Shown in pieces: positions 23,584-31,867 of a stretch of 31,911 nt of DNA. Source of the stretch: an uncultured Muribaculaceae bacterium. Lineage in GTDB: Bacteria > Bacteroidota > Bacteroidia > Bacteroidales > Muribaculaceae. Both the position numbers and the translations under genes were made by a program. Location: positions 1 to 31,911 of the forward strand of contig CAUBWJ010000024.1 of NCBI GenBank assembly GCA_958439725.1, written 5' to 3'. Positions within the stretch are counted from its first letter, which is position 1. Each line of letters begins with the position of its first letter. The notes beneath the pieces were generated by a model. It saw nothing but the letters and a program-made list of their open reading frames with translations, ran no database searches and was not told where the DNA came from.

Positions 23584-24252
23584 ATGTTCAGATTTTTTGT
23601 TTCAATATTATTGTTCTTATCGGCCGGTGTGACCGTTGCACATGCTGAACCTCAGAATATCAAGGATGCCCTTAGCCGTCTGGCCGGTGGTAAATCAGAC
23701 ACCACCCAGAGCAAAAGCGGAGGGCTGTTGGATGCGATAGGCGGATTGTTTGGCGGCAAGACGAAGATTGCCGACATGGTAGGAACGTGGCAATACAAAT
23801 CACCCGCGGTCTCGTTCAAATCCGATAATCTCCTGAAGAAAGCAGGTGGCGCAGCAGCCTCCGCTGTGGTTGAAAACAAACTTGCGCCCGTTTACCGCAC
23901 CACCGGATTCGACCGCATGGTTTTCACCGTGGCCGCCGATTCATCTTTTACCATGAAGGTAAAAATGGTAACGCTTAAGGGCAAGATTACCACCGACGTT
24001 CCCAAAGGCTCCACGGCCAATTTCATGTTTGACTTCAAGATTGCCGGGAAAATGAGCATCGGCAAGATGGAGGCTTATGTTTCCAAAAGCGGGAATAACC
24101 TCAGCCTCACCTTCGACGTCACGAAGCTCATGAATCTGATTTCCAAGGCCGGCTCCATATCCGGCAATTCATCGCTGAAAACCTTGAGCAAGCTTCTTGA
24201 AAGTTATGACGGCATGTGTGCCGGATTCGAACTAAGGAAGTCGGCTCAATAA
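23584..24252 (+). CDS. DUF4923 family lipocalin-like protein
   Basis: The 222-residue protein has a signal peptide (MFRFFVSILLFLSAGVTVAHA) and a Gly/Ser-rich segment (LLDAIGGLFGG). The domain typical of DUF4923 starts at MVGTWQYKSPAVSFKSDNLLKKAGGAAA and ends near FELRK. The predicted fold is a beta-barrel like a lipocalin. I choose ATG 23584 because a complete signal peptide starts there; an upstream in-frame start near 23542 lies inside the hairpin and adds residues unlike the family. Its stop overlaps the start of the glycosyltransferase gene (TAATG), so the two are coupled. Function unknown; periplasmic or surface location is inferred. Confidence 0.87.
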   Translation: MFRFFVSILLFLSAGVTVAHAEPQNIKDALSRLAGGKSDTTQSKSGGLLDAIGGLFGGKTKIADMVGTWQYKSPAVSFKSDNLLKKAGGAAASAVVENKLAPVYRTTGFDRMVFTVAADSSFTMKVKMVTLKGKITTDVPKGSTANFMFDFKIAGKMSIGKMEAYVSKSGNNLSLTFDVTKLMNLISKAGSISGNSSLKTLSKLLESYDGMCAGFELRKSAQ

Positions 24253-25073
24253 TGGCTCCCGAAGCCGCGTCAATAGTTACCTACCGTACTTCACCGGCCG
24301 AGTTGCGTCATGTGCTCGGCCTTTTGTCGCGTGCCGGAGTGAACCATGTTTATGTGGTCGACAACGCTTCATTGCCTGAGATTCGGAGCGTGTGCGGCGA
24401 GTTTCCGGAAGCGGAATATTTGCCGTCGCGCAACGTGGGTTACGGAGCCGGGCATAATATAGCGCTCCAGCGCTCTCTTTCTTCGGACGCAAGATACCAT
24501 CTTGTGGTCAACACTGATGTGGATTTCAACCCAACTGATCTGCGGCTCCTCACGGATTATCTTGACCGGAATCCTGAGGCGGGATGCGTGGCGCCGCGTC
24601 TTGTGTGTGCCGACGGCGCTCCGCAATATGCGGCGCGGCTGCTCCCGACGCCTGTTGACCTCATTATCCGGCGTTTTTTCCCGGGTGGAATTATGAAGGG
24701 GCGCCGTCGCAGGTATGAACTGCGCATGCTTGATGGCGGCGGGGTATATTCTGCTCCGTTCCTGTTCGGGAGCTTCATGCTCCTGCGTGCGGAGGCATTG
24801 CGACGCCATGGGATTTTTGACGAGCGTTTTTTCCTGTATATGGAGGATGTGGATCTCACGCGCCGCCTTCATCGCCACTGGCGCACCGTAAGTGTGCCGT
24901 TCATGACGGTAAGACATGAACACCGGGCCGAAAGCTATCGCTCGCTCCGCATGCTCGCGGTGCATTGCGTGAGCGCGGTGCGTTACTTTAACAAGTGGGG
25001 ATGGTTTCGCGACGTTGAGCGGAGCCGGTTCAATGACGCCGCGCTTGATCAAAGCCGGATTACCGGATTATAA
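24252..25073 (+). CDS. Family 2 glycosyltransferase (rhamnosyltransferase-like)
   Basis: The 273-residue GT-A fold enzyme transfers a sugar from a nucleotide donor, probably onto a cell-surface glycan. Visible landmarks are an N-terminal SIVTYRTSP strand, VYVVDNASL, NVGYGAGHNIA, the metal-binding NTDVDF region (about residue 93), and FLYMEDVDLTRRLH, the acidic acceptor-site motif. These resemble rhamnosyl and similar transferases; the actual sugar cannot be assigned. The start is taken as ATG 24252, which overlaps the preceding stop by one base, not an upstream in-frame ATG at 24216 inside that gene. It ends in TTATAA, which also holds the surE stop. It is not part of a polysaccharide cluster. 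Confidence 0.9.
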   Translation: MAPEAASIVTYRTSPAELRHVLGLLSRAGVNHVYVVDNASLPEIRSVCGEFPEAEYLPSRNVGYGAGHNIALQRSLSSDARYHLVVNTDVDFNPTDLRLLTDYLDRNPEAGCVAPRLVCADGAPQYAARLLPTPVDLIIRRFFPGGIMKGRRRRYELRMLDGGGVYSAPFLFGSFMLLRAEALRRHGIFDERFFLYMEDVDLTRRLHRHWRTVSVPFMTVRHEHRAESYRSLRMLAVHCVSAVRYFNKWGWFRDVERSRFNDAALDQSRITGL

Positions 25074-25835
25074 TGTAAGATACTCCAGCGGCTTGATCTG
25101 GTCGAAGGCCGTCTGGTCGGGACGCACAGGCACTATTGTGGCCCAGCCTCTCGAAAGCCAGTAGTTGTCGGTGGTATCATCGTCGGGATTTTCTTCGATA
25201 TATTTGCCGGTCAGGAGGTAGAACGGTTTGCCGTGGGGCGAGACATATCCCTCGTATTCCTCGGTCCAGCGCCCGCGCGCTCCGGCCGCCATTTTCAATC
25301 CTTTCGGAACGATTTCTTTGGGGAAGTTGATATTGAGACAAATATCTTTTGGCAATCCGGTGGAGAGAACTTTTCGTGTTATCTCAGTCACCATGGGAAG
25401 TATGAAAGAAAAATCGGCGTTGTGGCTATGGTCGAGAAGCGAATATCCTACCGATGGAACTCCTGCAAAGCAACCTTCTATCACCGCGCCCATTGTGCCT
25501 GAGTAATTCACTGAATTACCTGAATTCGAGCCGTGGTTTATGCCGGCAAGTATGATGTCGGGACGCCGCTCCTTCATCAATGCATGCATGGCGAGTTTAA
25601 CGCAGTCGGCAGGGGTGCCGTTCACCGAATATGCCTCGATTCCTTCACCGAATTCCCTCGGTGTGAGTCGGAGCAGTGAATCTACGGTTATAGCGGATGA
25701 CTGACCGGAACGCGGGCCGTCCGGTGCCACCACTATTATGTCGCCGAGATCTTTCACCGCCTCAGCGAGACAGTGGATTCCGCGTGCTGTAATTCCGTCA
25801 TCGTTTGTTATGAGTATAAGGGGACGTTTGTTCAT
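25068..25835 (-). CDS. surE: 5'-nucleotidase SurE
   Basis: SurE is a metal-dependent phosphatase acting on nucleoside monophosphates and short polyphosphates, linked to stationary-phase survival. The 255-residue protein has the metal site residues Asp12 and Asp13 in TNDDGI, Ser43 in GPRSGQSSA and Asn100 in GINHGSNSGNSVNYSGT, all conserved in the family. Length is normal. The start is ATG 25835 (MNKRPLILITNDDG). It is a single minus-strand gene whose last codons overlap the stop of the convergent glycosyltransferase gene by 6 bases. It is divergent from the DUF4293 gene; the 61-base gap must hold both promoters. Confidence 0.96.
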   Translation of the reverse strand: MNKRPLILITNDDGITARGIHCLAEAVKDLGDIIVVAPDGPRSGQSSAITVDSLLRLTPREFGEGIEAYSVNGTPADCVKLAMHALMKERRPDIILAGINHGSNSGNSVNYSGTMGAVIEGCFAGVPSVGYSLLDHSHNADFSFILPMVTEITRKVLSTGLPKDICLNINFPKEIVPKGLKMAAGARGRWTEEYEGYVSPHGKPFYLLTGKYIEENPDDDTTDNYWLSRGWATIVPVRPDQTAFDQIKPLEYLTL

Positions 25836-25862
25836 ATCGGTCTCTTTTCAGTGATTAATTGT

Positions 25863-25870
25863 TATATTTG
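25863..25870 (+). promoter_or_regulatory. Candidate -7 box of the DUF4293 gene
   Basis: TATATTTG (25863-25870) matches TAnnTTTG 26 bases before the ATG at 25897. No exact TTTG is found about 20 bases upstream. Confidence 0.45.
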
Positions 25871-25896
25871 CAGAAGTAAATATAAATTCAAGTATT

Positions 25897-26352
25897 ATGG
25901 TTATCAATCGCATTCAGACTTTATTTCTTCTCGCAGCCGTAGTGATGATGGTTATTTTCCTTTTTGTACCTTTTGGCTACGATGTGATTACCGATCCTAC
26001 CTTTGGAGAAATGGTGGATTATGAGCCTGTCAGCGCCATCGATGTAGTGGGTCTGCTGGTGCCCTCGGCAGTGGCTGTAGTGCTGCTTCTGGTGGCTGTG
26101 TTTCTTTTCAAAAAACTTCCGCTCCAGAAACTTATCACTTTGCTCGGAGGCATTTCGGTAGGGGTGTGCATCATCGCTGTCATCTACATTCTTGTTTCCG
26201 GCGCAATCGACACAACTCCCGGAGTCACTGTTCATACCACATGGGGTGGCGGAGGCATCATACTTCTTGCCGTACTGGCAGCCGTGATTGCCGCTTACCG
26301 TGCCATGAGCCACGACCAGAAGCTTCTGAGCAGTGCCGACCGTCTGCGTTGA
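25897..26352 (+). CDS. DUF4293 family membrane protein
   Basis: The 151-residue protein has four hydrophobic segments: about residues 7-25 (TLFLLAAVVMMVIFLFVPFG), 45-70, 78-103 and 120-138, separated by short loops. The order, the length, the N-terminal INRIQTLFLL and the C-terminal signature SSADRLR fit DUF4293, a family restricted to Bacteroidetes. Inner-membrane location is clear; the function is unknown. It is a single plus-strand gene between two convergent or divergent neighbours; only 14 bases separate its stop from that of the MurF-alanine racemase gene, with no hairpin. Confidence 0.9.
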   Translation: MVINRIQTLFLLAAVVMMVIFLFVPFGYDVITDPTFGEMVDYEPVSAIDVVGLLVPSAVAVVLLLVAVFLFKKLPLQKLITLLGGISVGVCIIAVIYILVSGAIDTTPGVTVHTTWGGGGIILLAVLAAVIAAYRAMSHDQKLLSSADRLR

Positions 26353-26366
26353 CCTCCTGGCCGGAA

Positions 26367-28838
26367 TTATTCGCGATAATAGACTCTTTTGACTCTCGAC
26401 GATACCGATGTGAGAATCTCATACGGTATGGTGTCGAGAGTTTCTGCTATTGTGTCCACCGGAATTTCGGGGCCGAAAATCTCCACACGGTCTCCTACAT
26501 GGCATTCGCCGCAATCCGTCACGTCGACCATGCAGGCGTCCATGCAGATGTTACCCACGATAGGACAACGTGTGCCGTTTATCATCACGCTGTGGTGCCC
26601 GTTGCCCAGATGTCGGTTTAAGCCGTCGGCATACCCCACGGGAATTGTGGCCACAATGGAATCGCGGTGCAGCACGCCGCGGCGGTTATAGCCTATGGTG
26701 GTGCCTGCGGGCCATTCTTTTATGGAAATTACAGTTGTATAGAGAGATGAAACGGGCCGGAGTTCGTCCTGGGATCCGTCGTGCATTGTGGCTATGCCGT
26801 ACAGACAGATTCCGAGGCGCACCATATCATACTGATGTTCCGGAAAACGGCTTATGCCGGTGGAATTGAGTATATGACGCATTATATGGTGGTTGAATCC
26901 GCGCTGCAGCAGGTCGGCGCAGCGGTCGAAGTACTCGAACTGACTCATGGTATAGTCGTCCATCATCGGATCGTCAGCTGCCGCAAGGTGACTGAATACA
27001 GAGATTGGTCTGACGGCTTTCTGGCGCCGCAGGATGTCCGTGATTTCGGGAATGTCTTTTTCCAGGAACCCGAGACGGTGCATCCCGGTGTCGAGCTTTA
27101 TATGCACGGGATAATCTGTCAGTCCGCAATTTTCGGCTGCGCTTATTATCTCATGGAGAATGTCGAAAGAGTAAATTTCCGGTTCGAGGTTGTAGGCGAA
27201 GAGTGTACGGTAGTTTACCACCCGCGGATTGAGCACCATTATCGGCATGGTGATTCCCGCGCGCCGCAGTTCCACACCTTCGTCGAGCACCGCCACTGCA
27301 AGATAGGCCGCTCCCTGCGACTGCAGCGAGCGTGCAAGCTCGTAGGACCCCGCACCGTAGCCGGATGCCTTCACCATGCAGACTATTCCGGTGGTGGGTT
27401 TGAGCATGGCGCGGAACAGGTTGAAGTTATGCACCATCGCGTCGAGATTCACCTCCATCACAGTCTCGTGTTGCCGCGCCTCAAGCATATCCGATACACG
27501 CTCGAACGAAAATCCAGGCGCACCCTTTATCAGAATCATTTCATCGTGGAAATCATCCGGCCCCATCGCGTCGAGCATGGCGGCGGTATCGGGGAAGAAT
27601 ATGGCCTGGGAATTGAAATAGCGGCTGTTGGCGCTTATCTCCTCTCCTATGCCTATCACGCGGTCTATTCCGCGGCGGCGCGCAAGGTCGGCCACGGCCT
27701 TGTAGCGCTTCGACGGCGGAAGAGCTTCGTGCATCACGTCCGAAAGAATAAGGGTGGTTGTGCGGTTCCCTCTGGGGCGGCGGTTCATGAAATCGAGTGC
27801 GGGTGCCAGAGAGTGGAGGTCGGAGGTATAGTTATCGTAAATCACCAGACAGTTGTTTACGCCCTCAATTACTTCCAGACGCGTTGTGACCGGTTTAAGC
27901 TTAGCCATTCTTTCGGCAATGGTATCGGAATCCATGCCGAGAAGCAGTAGAGCGGCCAGACAGTGCAGGGCGTTCTCTATTTCTGACTCCGATGTGAGAG
28001 AAATAGTGAGTTTGCCTTTTGCGCCTAAATATGAATATTCGATTTCAGTTTCCTTCTCGCCGGTTTCAGTCCGGATGATGTAGAGCGGTGCTCCGGCATT
28101 TATTTTGCTCCATCCAAGCAGACTTGATCTGTTGCAGCCATTCTCCACCGCCGATGCGATAAGAGAGTCATCGGCACAGTAAATCACGCAGTCGGCATCG
28201 CGAAACAGTTTTATCTTCTCGTTGACTTTAGCCTCGCGGGAGCTGAAACCTTCGTCGTGTTCCGACGATATGTTGGTTATAATGCCTATGGAGGGCTTTA
28301 TCATGTTCTGGAGAGTGTTCATCTCGCCGCTCCGCGATACGCCCGCTTCAATTATGGCTGTTTCAGTGTCGGGGGTGATTTCCCAGAGTGAAAGAGGCAC
28401 ACCGATGCGTGAGTTGAAACTTCGCGGGCTCCTCACCACATTGCAATCCGGCTCAAGAAGCTGATAGAGCCATTCCTTTACCGTGGTTTTTCCGCGCGAT
28501 CCGGTGATGCCTATCACCTTTGCCTTGCCGGATTCGCGGTGCGCGCGGGCTATGGTCTGGAGCGCTTTGGTCACGTCCTCAACCCTCAGGAAGCACACAT
28601 CGTTTACTCCAAGCATATTTTCCGGGATATAGGAAACGCAGAAAGCCTTTACTCCGGCCTCATAAAGCTGCCGGATATAGCGGTGGCCGTCGTTGTTGGG
28701 GGTGGAGATGGCAAAGAAAAGCGAGCCGGCCGGTGCCGACAGCGAGCGGCTGTCGGTCAGAAGCACGTCTATTTCAAAATCCTTTTCAGGAGCTTCGAGG
28801 CCTAAGAAGGATGATATTTCAGAAAGGGTGTATGACAT
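26367..28838 (-). CDS. Bifunctional MurF-type ligase / alanine racemase
   Basis: The 823-residue fusion joins a MurF-like domain (1-about 455) to an alanine racemase (about 460-823). The first would add D-Ala-D-Ala to UDP-MurNAc-tripeptide; the second makes D-alanine with PLP. In the MurF part the ATP loop is GITGSRGKTT (110-119, Lys117), with Arg where most Mur ligases have Asn. Also visible are SFNSRIGVPLSL and YDNYTSDLHS in the position of MurF's DDYNANP. In the racemase part the PLP lysine is Lys490 (CMVKASGYGAG) and the catalytic tyrosine lies in IGYNRRG. Such fusions are well known in Bacteroidetes, often beside a separate murF, so ligase activity of this copy is uncertain while racemase activity is likely. 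It is the last gene of a three-gene operon. Confidence 0.93.
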   Translation of the reverse strand: MSYTLSEISSFLGLEAPEKDFEIDVLLTDSRSLSAPAGSLFFAISTPNNDGHRYIRQLYEAGVKAFCVSYIPENMLGVNDVCFLRVEDVTKALQTIARAHRESGKAKVIGITGSRGKTTVKEWLYQLLEPDCNVVRSPRSFNSRIGVPLSLWEITPDTETAIIEAGVSRSGEMNTLQNMIKPSIGIITNISSEHDEGFSSREAKVNEKIKLFRDADCVIYCADDSLIASAVENGCNRSSLLGWSKINAGAPLYIIRTETGEKETEIEYSYLGAKGKLTISLTSESEIENALHCLAALLLLGMDSDTIAERMAKLKPVTTRLEVIEGVNNCLVIYDNYTSDLHSLAPALDFMNRRPRGNRTTTLILSDVMHEALPPSKRYKAVADLARRRGIDRVIGIGEEISANSRYFNSQAIFFPDTAAMLDAMGPDDFHDEMILIKGAPGFSFERVSDMLEARQHETVMEVNLDAMVHNFNLFRAMLKPTTGIVCMVKASGYGAGSYELARSLQSQGAAYLAVAVLDEGVELRRAGITMPIMVLNPRVVNYRTLFAYNLEPEIYSFDILHEIISAAENCGLTDYPVHIKLDTGMHRLGFLEKDIPEITDILRRQKAVRPISVFSHLAAADDPMMDDYTMSQFEYFDRCADLLQRGFNHHIMRHILNSTGISRFPEHQYDMVRLGICLYGIATMHDGSQDELRPVSSLYTTVISIKEWPAGTTIGYNRRGVLHRDSIVATIPVGYADGLNRHLGNGHHSVMINGTRCPIVGNICMDACMVDVTDCGECHVGDRVEIFGPEIPVDTIAETLDTIPYEILTSVSSRVKRVYYRE

Positions 28839-28854
28839 TTTTGAATTATATTTT

Positions 28855-29838
28855 TCAGTGCATGTTAGTGATTATCCTTTGTATTGTATCCGTCAGTTCG
28901 GGATGCTCATTCTGGAGCGAGACAAGTTCCCGCTGCGTGGCTTCCCGGAATCTGGCGAATGCCTCTTGGTCGGCGGTCATCTGCCGGTGGGAGAGACGCC
29001 GCCTTATTTTCAGACATTTTGCGGCTGTGGCCATTGCGGCGTCGGTTATATACGCCTGGGCAAACCGGCTGAACACATAGTCTACGGCCGTTTCCGAGGG
29101 ATGACACATGTCGGCGGCATAGAACCGGTAGTCGCGCAGATCGTCCATCACCAGCTCGTAGGCCGGAAAGTAGAGCGCACGGTTGCCGTGGAGCTCTATA
29201 ACCCTGTCGACCGCCAGCAGAAGTCTGGCTTTGCTCAGATTGTTGACATGAATCCCGTCGGCTTTATGGCGCACAGGACTTACTGTAAACATTATCCGTA
29301 TTCCGGGGTTCTGACCGCTCACCATGTCTATGATGTTTTCAAGGCAATCGGTGATTTCGGCTTCCGAAAGCATGGAAGAGGTGAATTGCGAGGCTGGAAG
29401 TTTGTGGCAGTTCGCCACAACCATTCCGTCGGCTTGCCGGCGGTATATCTTCGAGGTGCCGAGAGTGATTATAAGCAGCCGGGCTTTGGCCAGGTCGTTT
29501 CTGAGGCGCAGGAGCGCCGCGTTGAGCCTGCGGCACGTCTCCTGGGCCGAGGTTGAGCAAAGGAGTGTGTGGCACAGGAACGAGCGGTAAAGACCCTCGT
29601 GGTGAAACAGGTCGTCCTCCGTTATTGTCTTGCCGGATAGCGCCGTTTCTATTATCATGGCTATGCTGGCGGGATTATAAAGGGGGCCGAACGGATTGAC
29701 CGTTACCGGGAACATACGCTCCATAAGCCGCTGTCCCACACCGTCGGCAAAGCATGAACCGAGCAGTATGACAGGGCCGTCCGTGTAATTAACGAGCCCT
29801 TTTTCAGCTGGTATGTCGAATGTGGTGCGGAACTCCAT
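28855..29838 (-). CDS. GSCFA domain protein
   Basis: The 327-residue protein is named after its GSCFADGVG motif (27-35). It also has PFGPLYNPASI (about 49-59), a conserved TLGTSKIYRR strand, MFTVSPVRHKADG and FPAYELVMDDLRDYRFYAADMCHPSE. These parts resemble SGNH hydrolases: Ser28 in GSCFA as candidate nucleophile and a C-terminal DxxH-like DMCH for the Asp/His pair. Esterase or acetyltransferase action on an envelope substrate is inference; the family is not well characterised. No signal peptide is seen, so it should be cytoplasmic. It starts 4 bases after the stop of the PorE-like gene, and its stop is 16 bases before the MurF-racemase start, indicating one operon. Confidence 0.9.
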   Translation of the reverse strand: MEFRTTFDIPAEKGLVNYTDGPVILLGSCFADGVGQRLMERMFPVTVNPFGPLYNPASIAMIIETALSGKTITEDDLFHHEGLYRSFLCHTLLCSTSAQETCRRLNAALLRLRNDLAKARLLIITLGTSKIYRRQADGMVVANCHKLPASQFTSSMLSEAEITDCLENIIDMVSGQNPGIRIMFTVSPVRHKADGIHVNNLSKARLLLAVDRVIELHGNRALYFPAYELVMDDLRDYRFYAADMCHPSETAVDYVFSRFAQAYITDAAMATAAKCLKIRRRLSHRQMTADQEAFARFREATQRELVSLQNEHPELTDTIQRIITNMH

Positions 29839-29842
29839 AGCC

Positions 29843-31819
29843 TTATTCTCTTTCGGTGATTACTTTGAATTCGGTTCTGCGGTTGATCTGGTCGGCCGCC
29901 TCTCGGCAAGTTTCATCAGTAAGCTTCTCTATATATTCAGGGGTGAGGATATCTCCCTCCTTGAACTGCGGATAGAGTCGTGCCAGGCGTGGGGTGACGG
30001 TGCGCGGCATAGACTTTCCGTAACCCTTGTGGTGCAGACGAGAGCTGTCTATCCCTTTTTCTTTGAGATAAGAGATGACGCTTTGTGCCCGGCGGTCGGA
30101 GAGATCGAGATTGTATTGTTCGGAACCGTGGCGGTCGGTGTGCGCTCCAAGTTCTATGGTCACGCCCGGATTGTCTTTGAGAAGTGTGGCGAGTGAATCG
30201 AGAGCGCTCATTGATTCAGGTCGCAGGGCGGCGCTGTCGTAATCGTAAAGTATATTGTCCACGGCGTTAGGGCGCGTGGCCGATGCCAGACGGAAGGTTA
30301 GCTCATAGGTGTCGCCCGTATCGCCGGTATAGAAATCCTGCCGGGCGTTCAGATACCCTTTTGCGCCTGCAAGCATGGTGTAGCCCGTAACGGGTGCGAG
30401 TCTGAAACTGAAGCTTCCGTCGGGTAGGGTGGCCGTCTTGTCGTTTGTGCCGTTGTTTCCTACAATTCTCACTATCGCCCCTCCTATCGGCTCCTCTTCA
30501 AGATCGGTTACAGTTCCGTTGAGCCGTATTATGATTTCCGGAAGCTCGAAAGAATAGATGTGGTCATAACCTCTCGCATCGTCGCGCCCGGAGCTGAAAT
30601 ATCCCGCATTGTCACGTGAGGGGTCGAATGTGATGCCGAAATCATCGGCATTGGAGTTGATGGGATAACCCATGTTGGTCACCTCCCATTTGCCCGAAGG
30701 TGTAAGCTCGGCCATGAAAATGTCGAGGCCGCCGAGGCCGGGATGGCCGTCGGAGGAGAAAAACATTATGCTGTCGGTGAGTATATATGGGAATTCCTCG
30801 TTGCCGGAGGTGTTGATATCTGCCCCGAGATTTTCAGGCGCCGAGATTCCTTCCGCGGTGATGGCGGCGCGCCACAGGTCTTTGCCCCCGTATCCTCCGG
30901 AATAATCGGAAGTGAAGTAAAGGTACTCTCCCCCGGGGCTCACCGCCGGATGCCCGCAGCTTATAGTGGAGTCCTGAAACACGTGGAGCCGTACAGGTTT
31001 ATTCCACCGCGCTTCCTCGCGTTCTGATATAAGAAGTTCCACGCCCGTGTCGGAACGGTCTGATTGTCGTGCCCCGGTAAGATACATGGTGTTGCCGTCG
31101 GGCGAGAAGCTGATGATGCCTTCGTCACTGGAAGAGTTCAGCTCGCCTGGTGCCGGTTCGGGGCGTGACCAGCGTCCGTGCTCGTCCTTTCTCGTAAGCC
31201 AGATGTCCGATTTTTTCATGCCGGTGATCGGGCTTCGGTCTTTACCGGTCACTTTTTCATTGGTTGTGGTATAGTACAGTTCGTCGGCATTTCTGAACTG
31301 CGGGGCGAAATCCGACCGGCGCGAGTTCAGCAGCCTGAAATTCTTCACCACATATCGGGTGGCGCTGTCCCTTACAGCTCTGGCTTCCATAGCTCCTTTC
31401 AATCCCGAAAGCGCCTCCGGATTATCCGGTCTGATGGCAAGGAATGCCTTATAATTTTCCACAGCATCCTTGTATTTTCCCGAGGCCTGGAGTTCCCGCG
31501 CAAGATTGAGGAGGGCAGTGGTATCCTGGGCCCCGTAGCGGATGGCATTTCTGTAAGCTGTGGCGGCATGTTCATGCCGGTTGAGATTCCGGTAGGCCTC
31601 GGCAAGTTTCAGTGCCGTCTCGCCTTTCTCCCGCCGCTGTTTTTTGCTGTCGAGTTTGTTGTAGACCTGACGATAGGCTTTGGCTGCCTCGTAGTATTCG
31701 CCGCGGGCCATATATCGGTCGGCTATGGCGGAGCGCGGGCCTTCGCATGACGACGTCAGGGCTGCGGCCAGAACCGCAACGCAACAGAGCACTGAACGAA
31801 AACCTGCGGGCTTTTTCAT
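29843..31819 (-). CDS. PorE-like OmpA family lipoprotein (TPR, propeller, carboxypeptidase-like domain, OmpA)
   Basis: The 658-residue protein has a type II signal peptide with lipobox TSSC (Cys25). It then has TPR-type helices (about 33-165, ARGEYYEAAKAYRQVYN and later copies), a PD40/WD40-like beta-propeller (about 185-430, with ISFSPDGNTMYLTG, HPAVSPGGEYLYFTSD and FSSDGHPGLGGLD repeats) and a carboxypeptidase-regulatory-like fold (about 437-515). A C-terminal OmpA domain (about 530-658) has ELGAHTDRHGSEQYN and LDLSDRRA, including the Asp and Arg that hold peptidoglycan. This architecture and length match PorE (PG1058) of Porphyromonas gingivalis, part of the type IX secretion machinery. 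No other por or gld genes are in the window, and related OmpA proteins exist in species without that system, so the role is inferred. It leads the three-gene operon. Confidence 0.85.
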   Translation of the reverse strand: MKKPAGFRSVLCCVAVLAAALTSSCEGPRSAIADRYMARGEYYEAAKAYRQVYNKLDSKKQRREKGETALKLAEAYRNLNRHEHAATAYRNAIRYGAQDTTALLNLARELQASGKYKDAVENYKAFLAIRPDNPEALSGLKGAMEARAVRDSATRYVVKNFRLLNSRRSDFAPQFRNADELYYTTTNEKVTGKDRSPITGMKKSDIWLTRKDEHGRWSRPEPAPGELNSSSDEGIISFSPDGNTMYLTGARQSDRSDTGVELLISEREEARWNKPVRLHVFQDSTISCGHPAVSPGGEYLYFTSDYSGGYGGKDLWRAAITAEGISAPENLGADINTSGNEEFPYILTDSIMFFSSDGHPGLGGLDIFMAELTPSGKWEVTNMGYPINSNADDFGITFDPSRDNAGYFSSGRDDARGYDHIYSFELPEIIIRLNGTVTDLEEEPIGGAIVRIVGNNGTNDKTATLPDGSFSFRLAPVTGYTMLAGAKGYLNARQDFYTGDTGDTYELTFRLASATRPNAVDNILYDYDSAALRPESMSALDSLATLLKDNPGVTIELGAHTDRHGSEQYNLDLSDRRAQSVISYLKEKGIDSSRLHHKGYGKSMPRTVTPRLARLYPQFKEGDILTPEYIEKLTDETCREAADQINRRTEFKVITERE

Positions 31820-31859
31820 AATCTTTCTTATAGTGCGGAAGGGTGTGGAATCATCCTTG

Positions 31860-31867
31860 CAAATTTA
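31860..31867 (-). promoter_or_regulatory. Candidate -7 box of the PorE-like operon
   Basis: TAAATTTG on the minus strand (31867-31860) matches TAnnTTTG, 41 bases before the start codon. No exact TTTG is found in the 20-odd bases upstream, and the window ends shortly after. Confidence 0.45.

Noticed and set aside
24216..24251. Upstream start for the glycosyltransferase gene
   Set aside because: It lies within the DUF4923 coding region; the ATG overlapping the stop codon (TAATG) fits the family N-terminus.
26781..27950. Long plus-strand open frame (389 codons) opposite the MurF-racemase gene
   Set aside because: It is antisense to conserved motifs including the PLP lysine region, has His/Val-rich composition and no recognisable domain.
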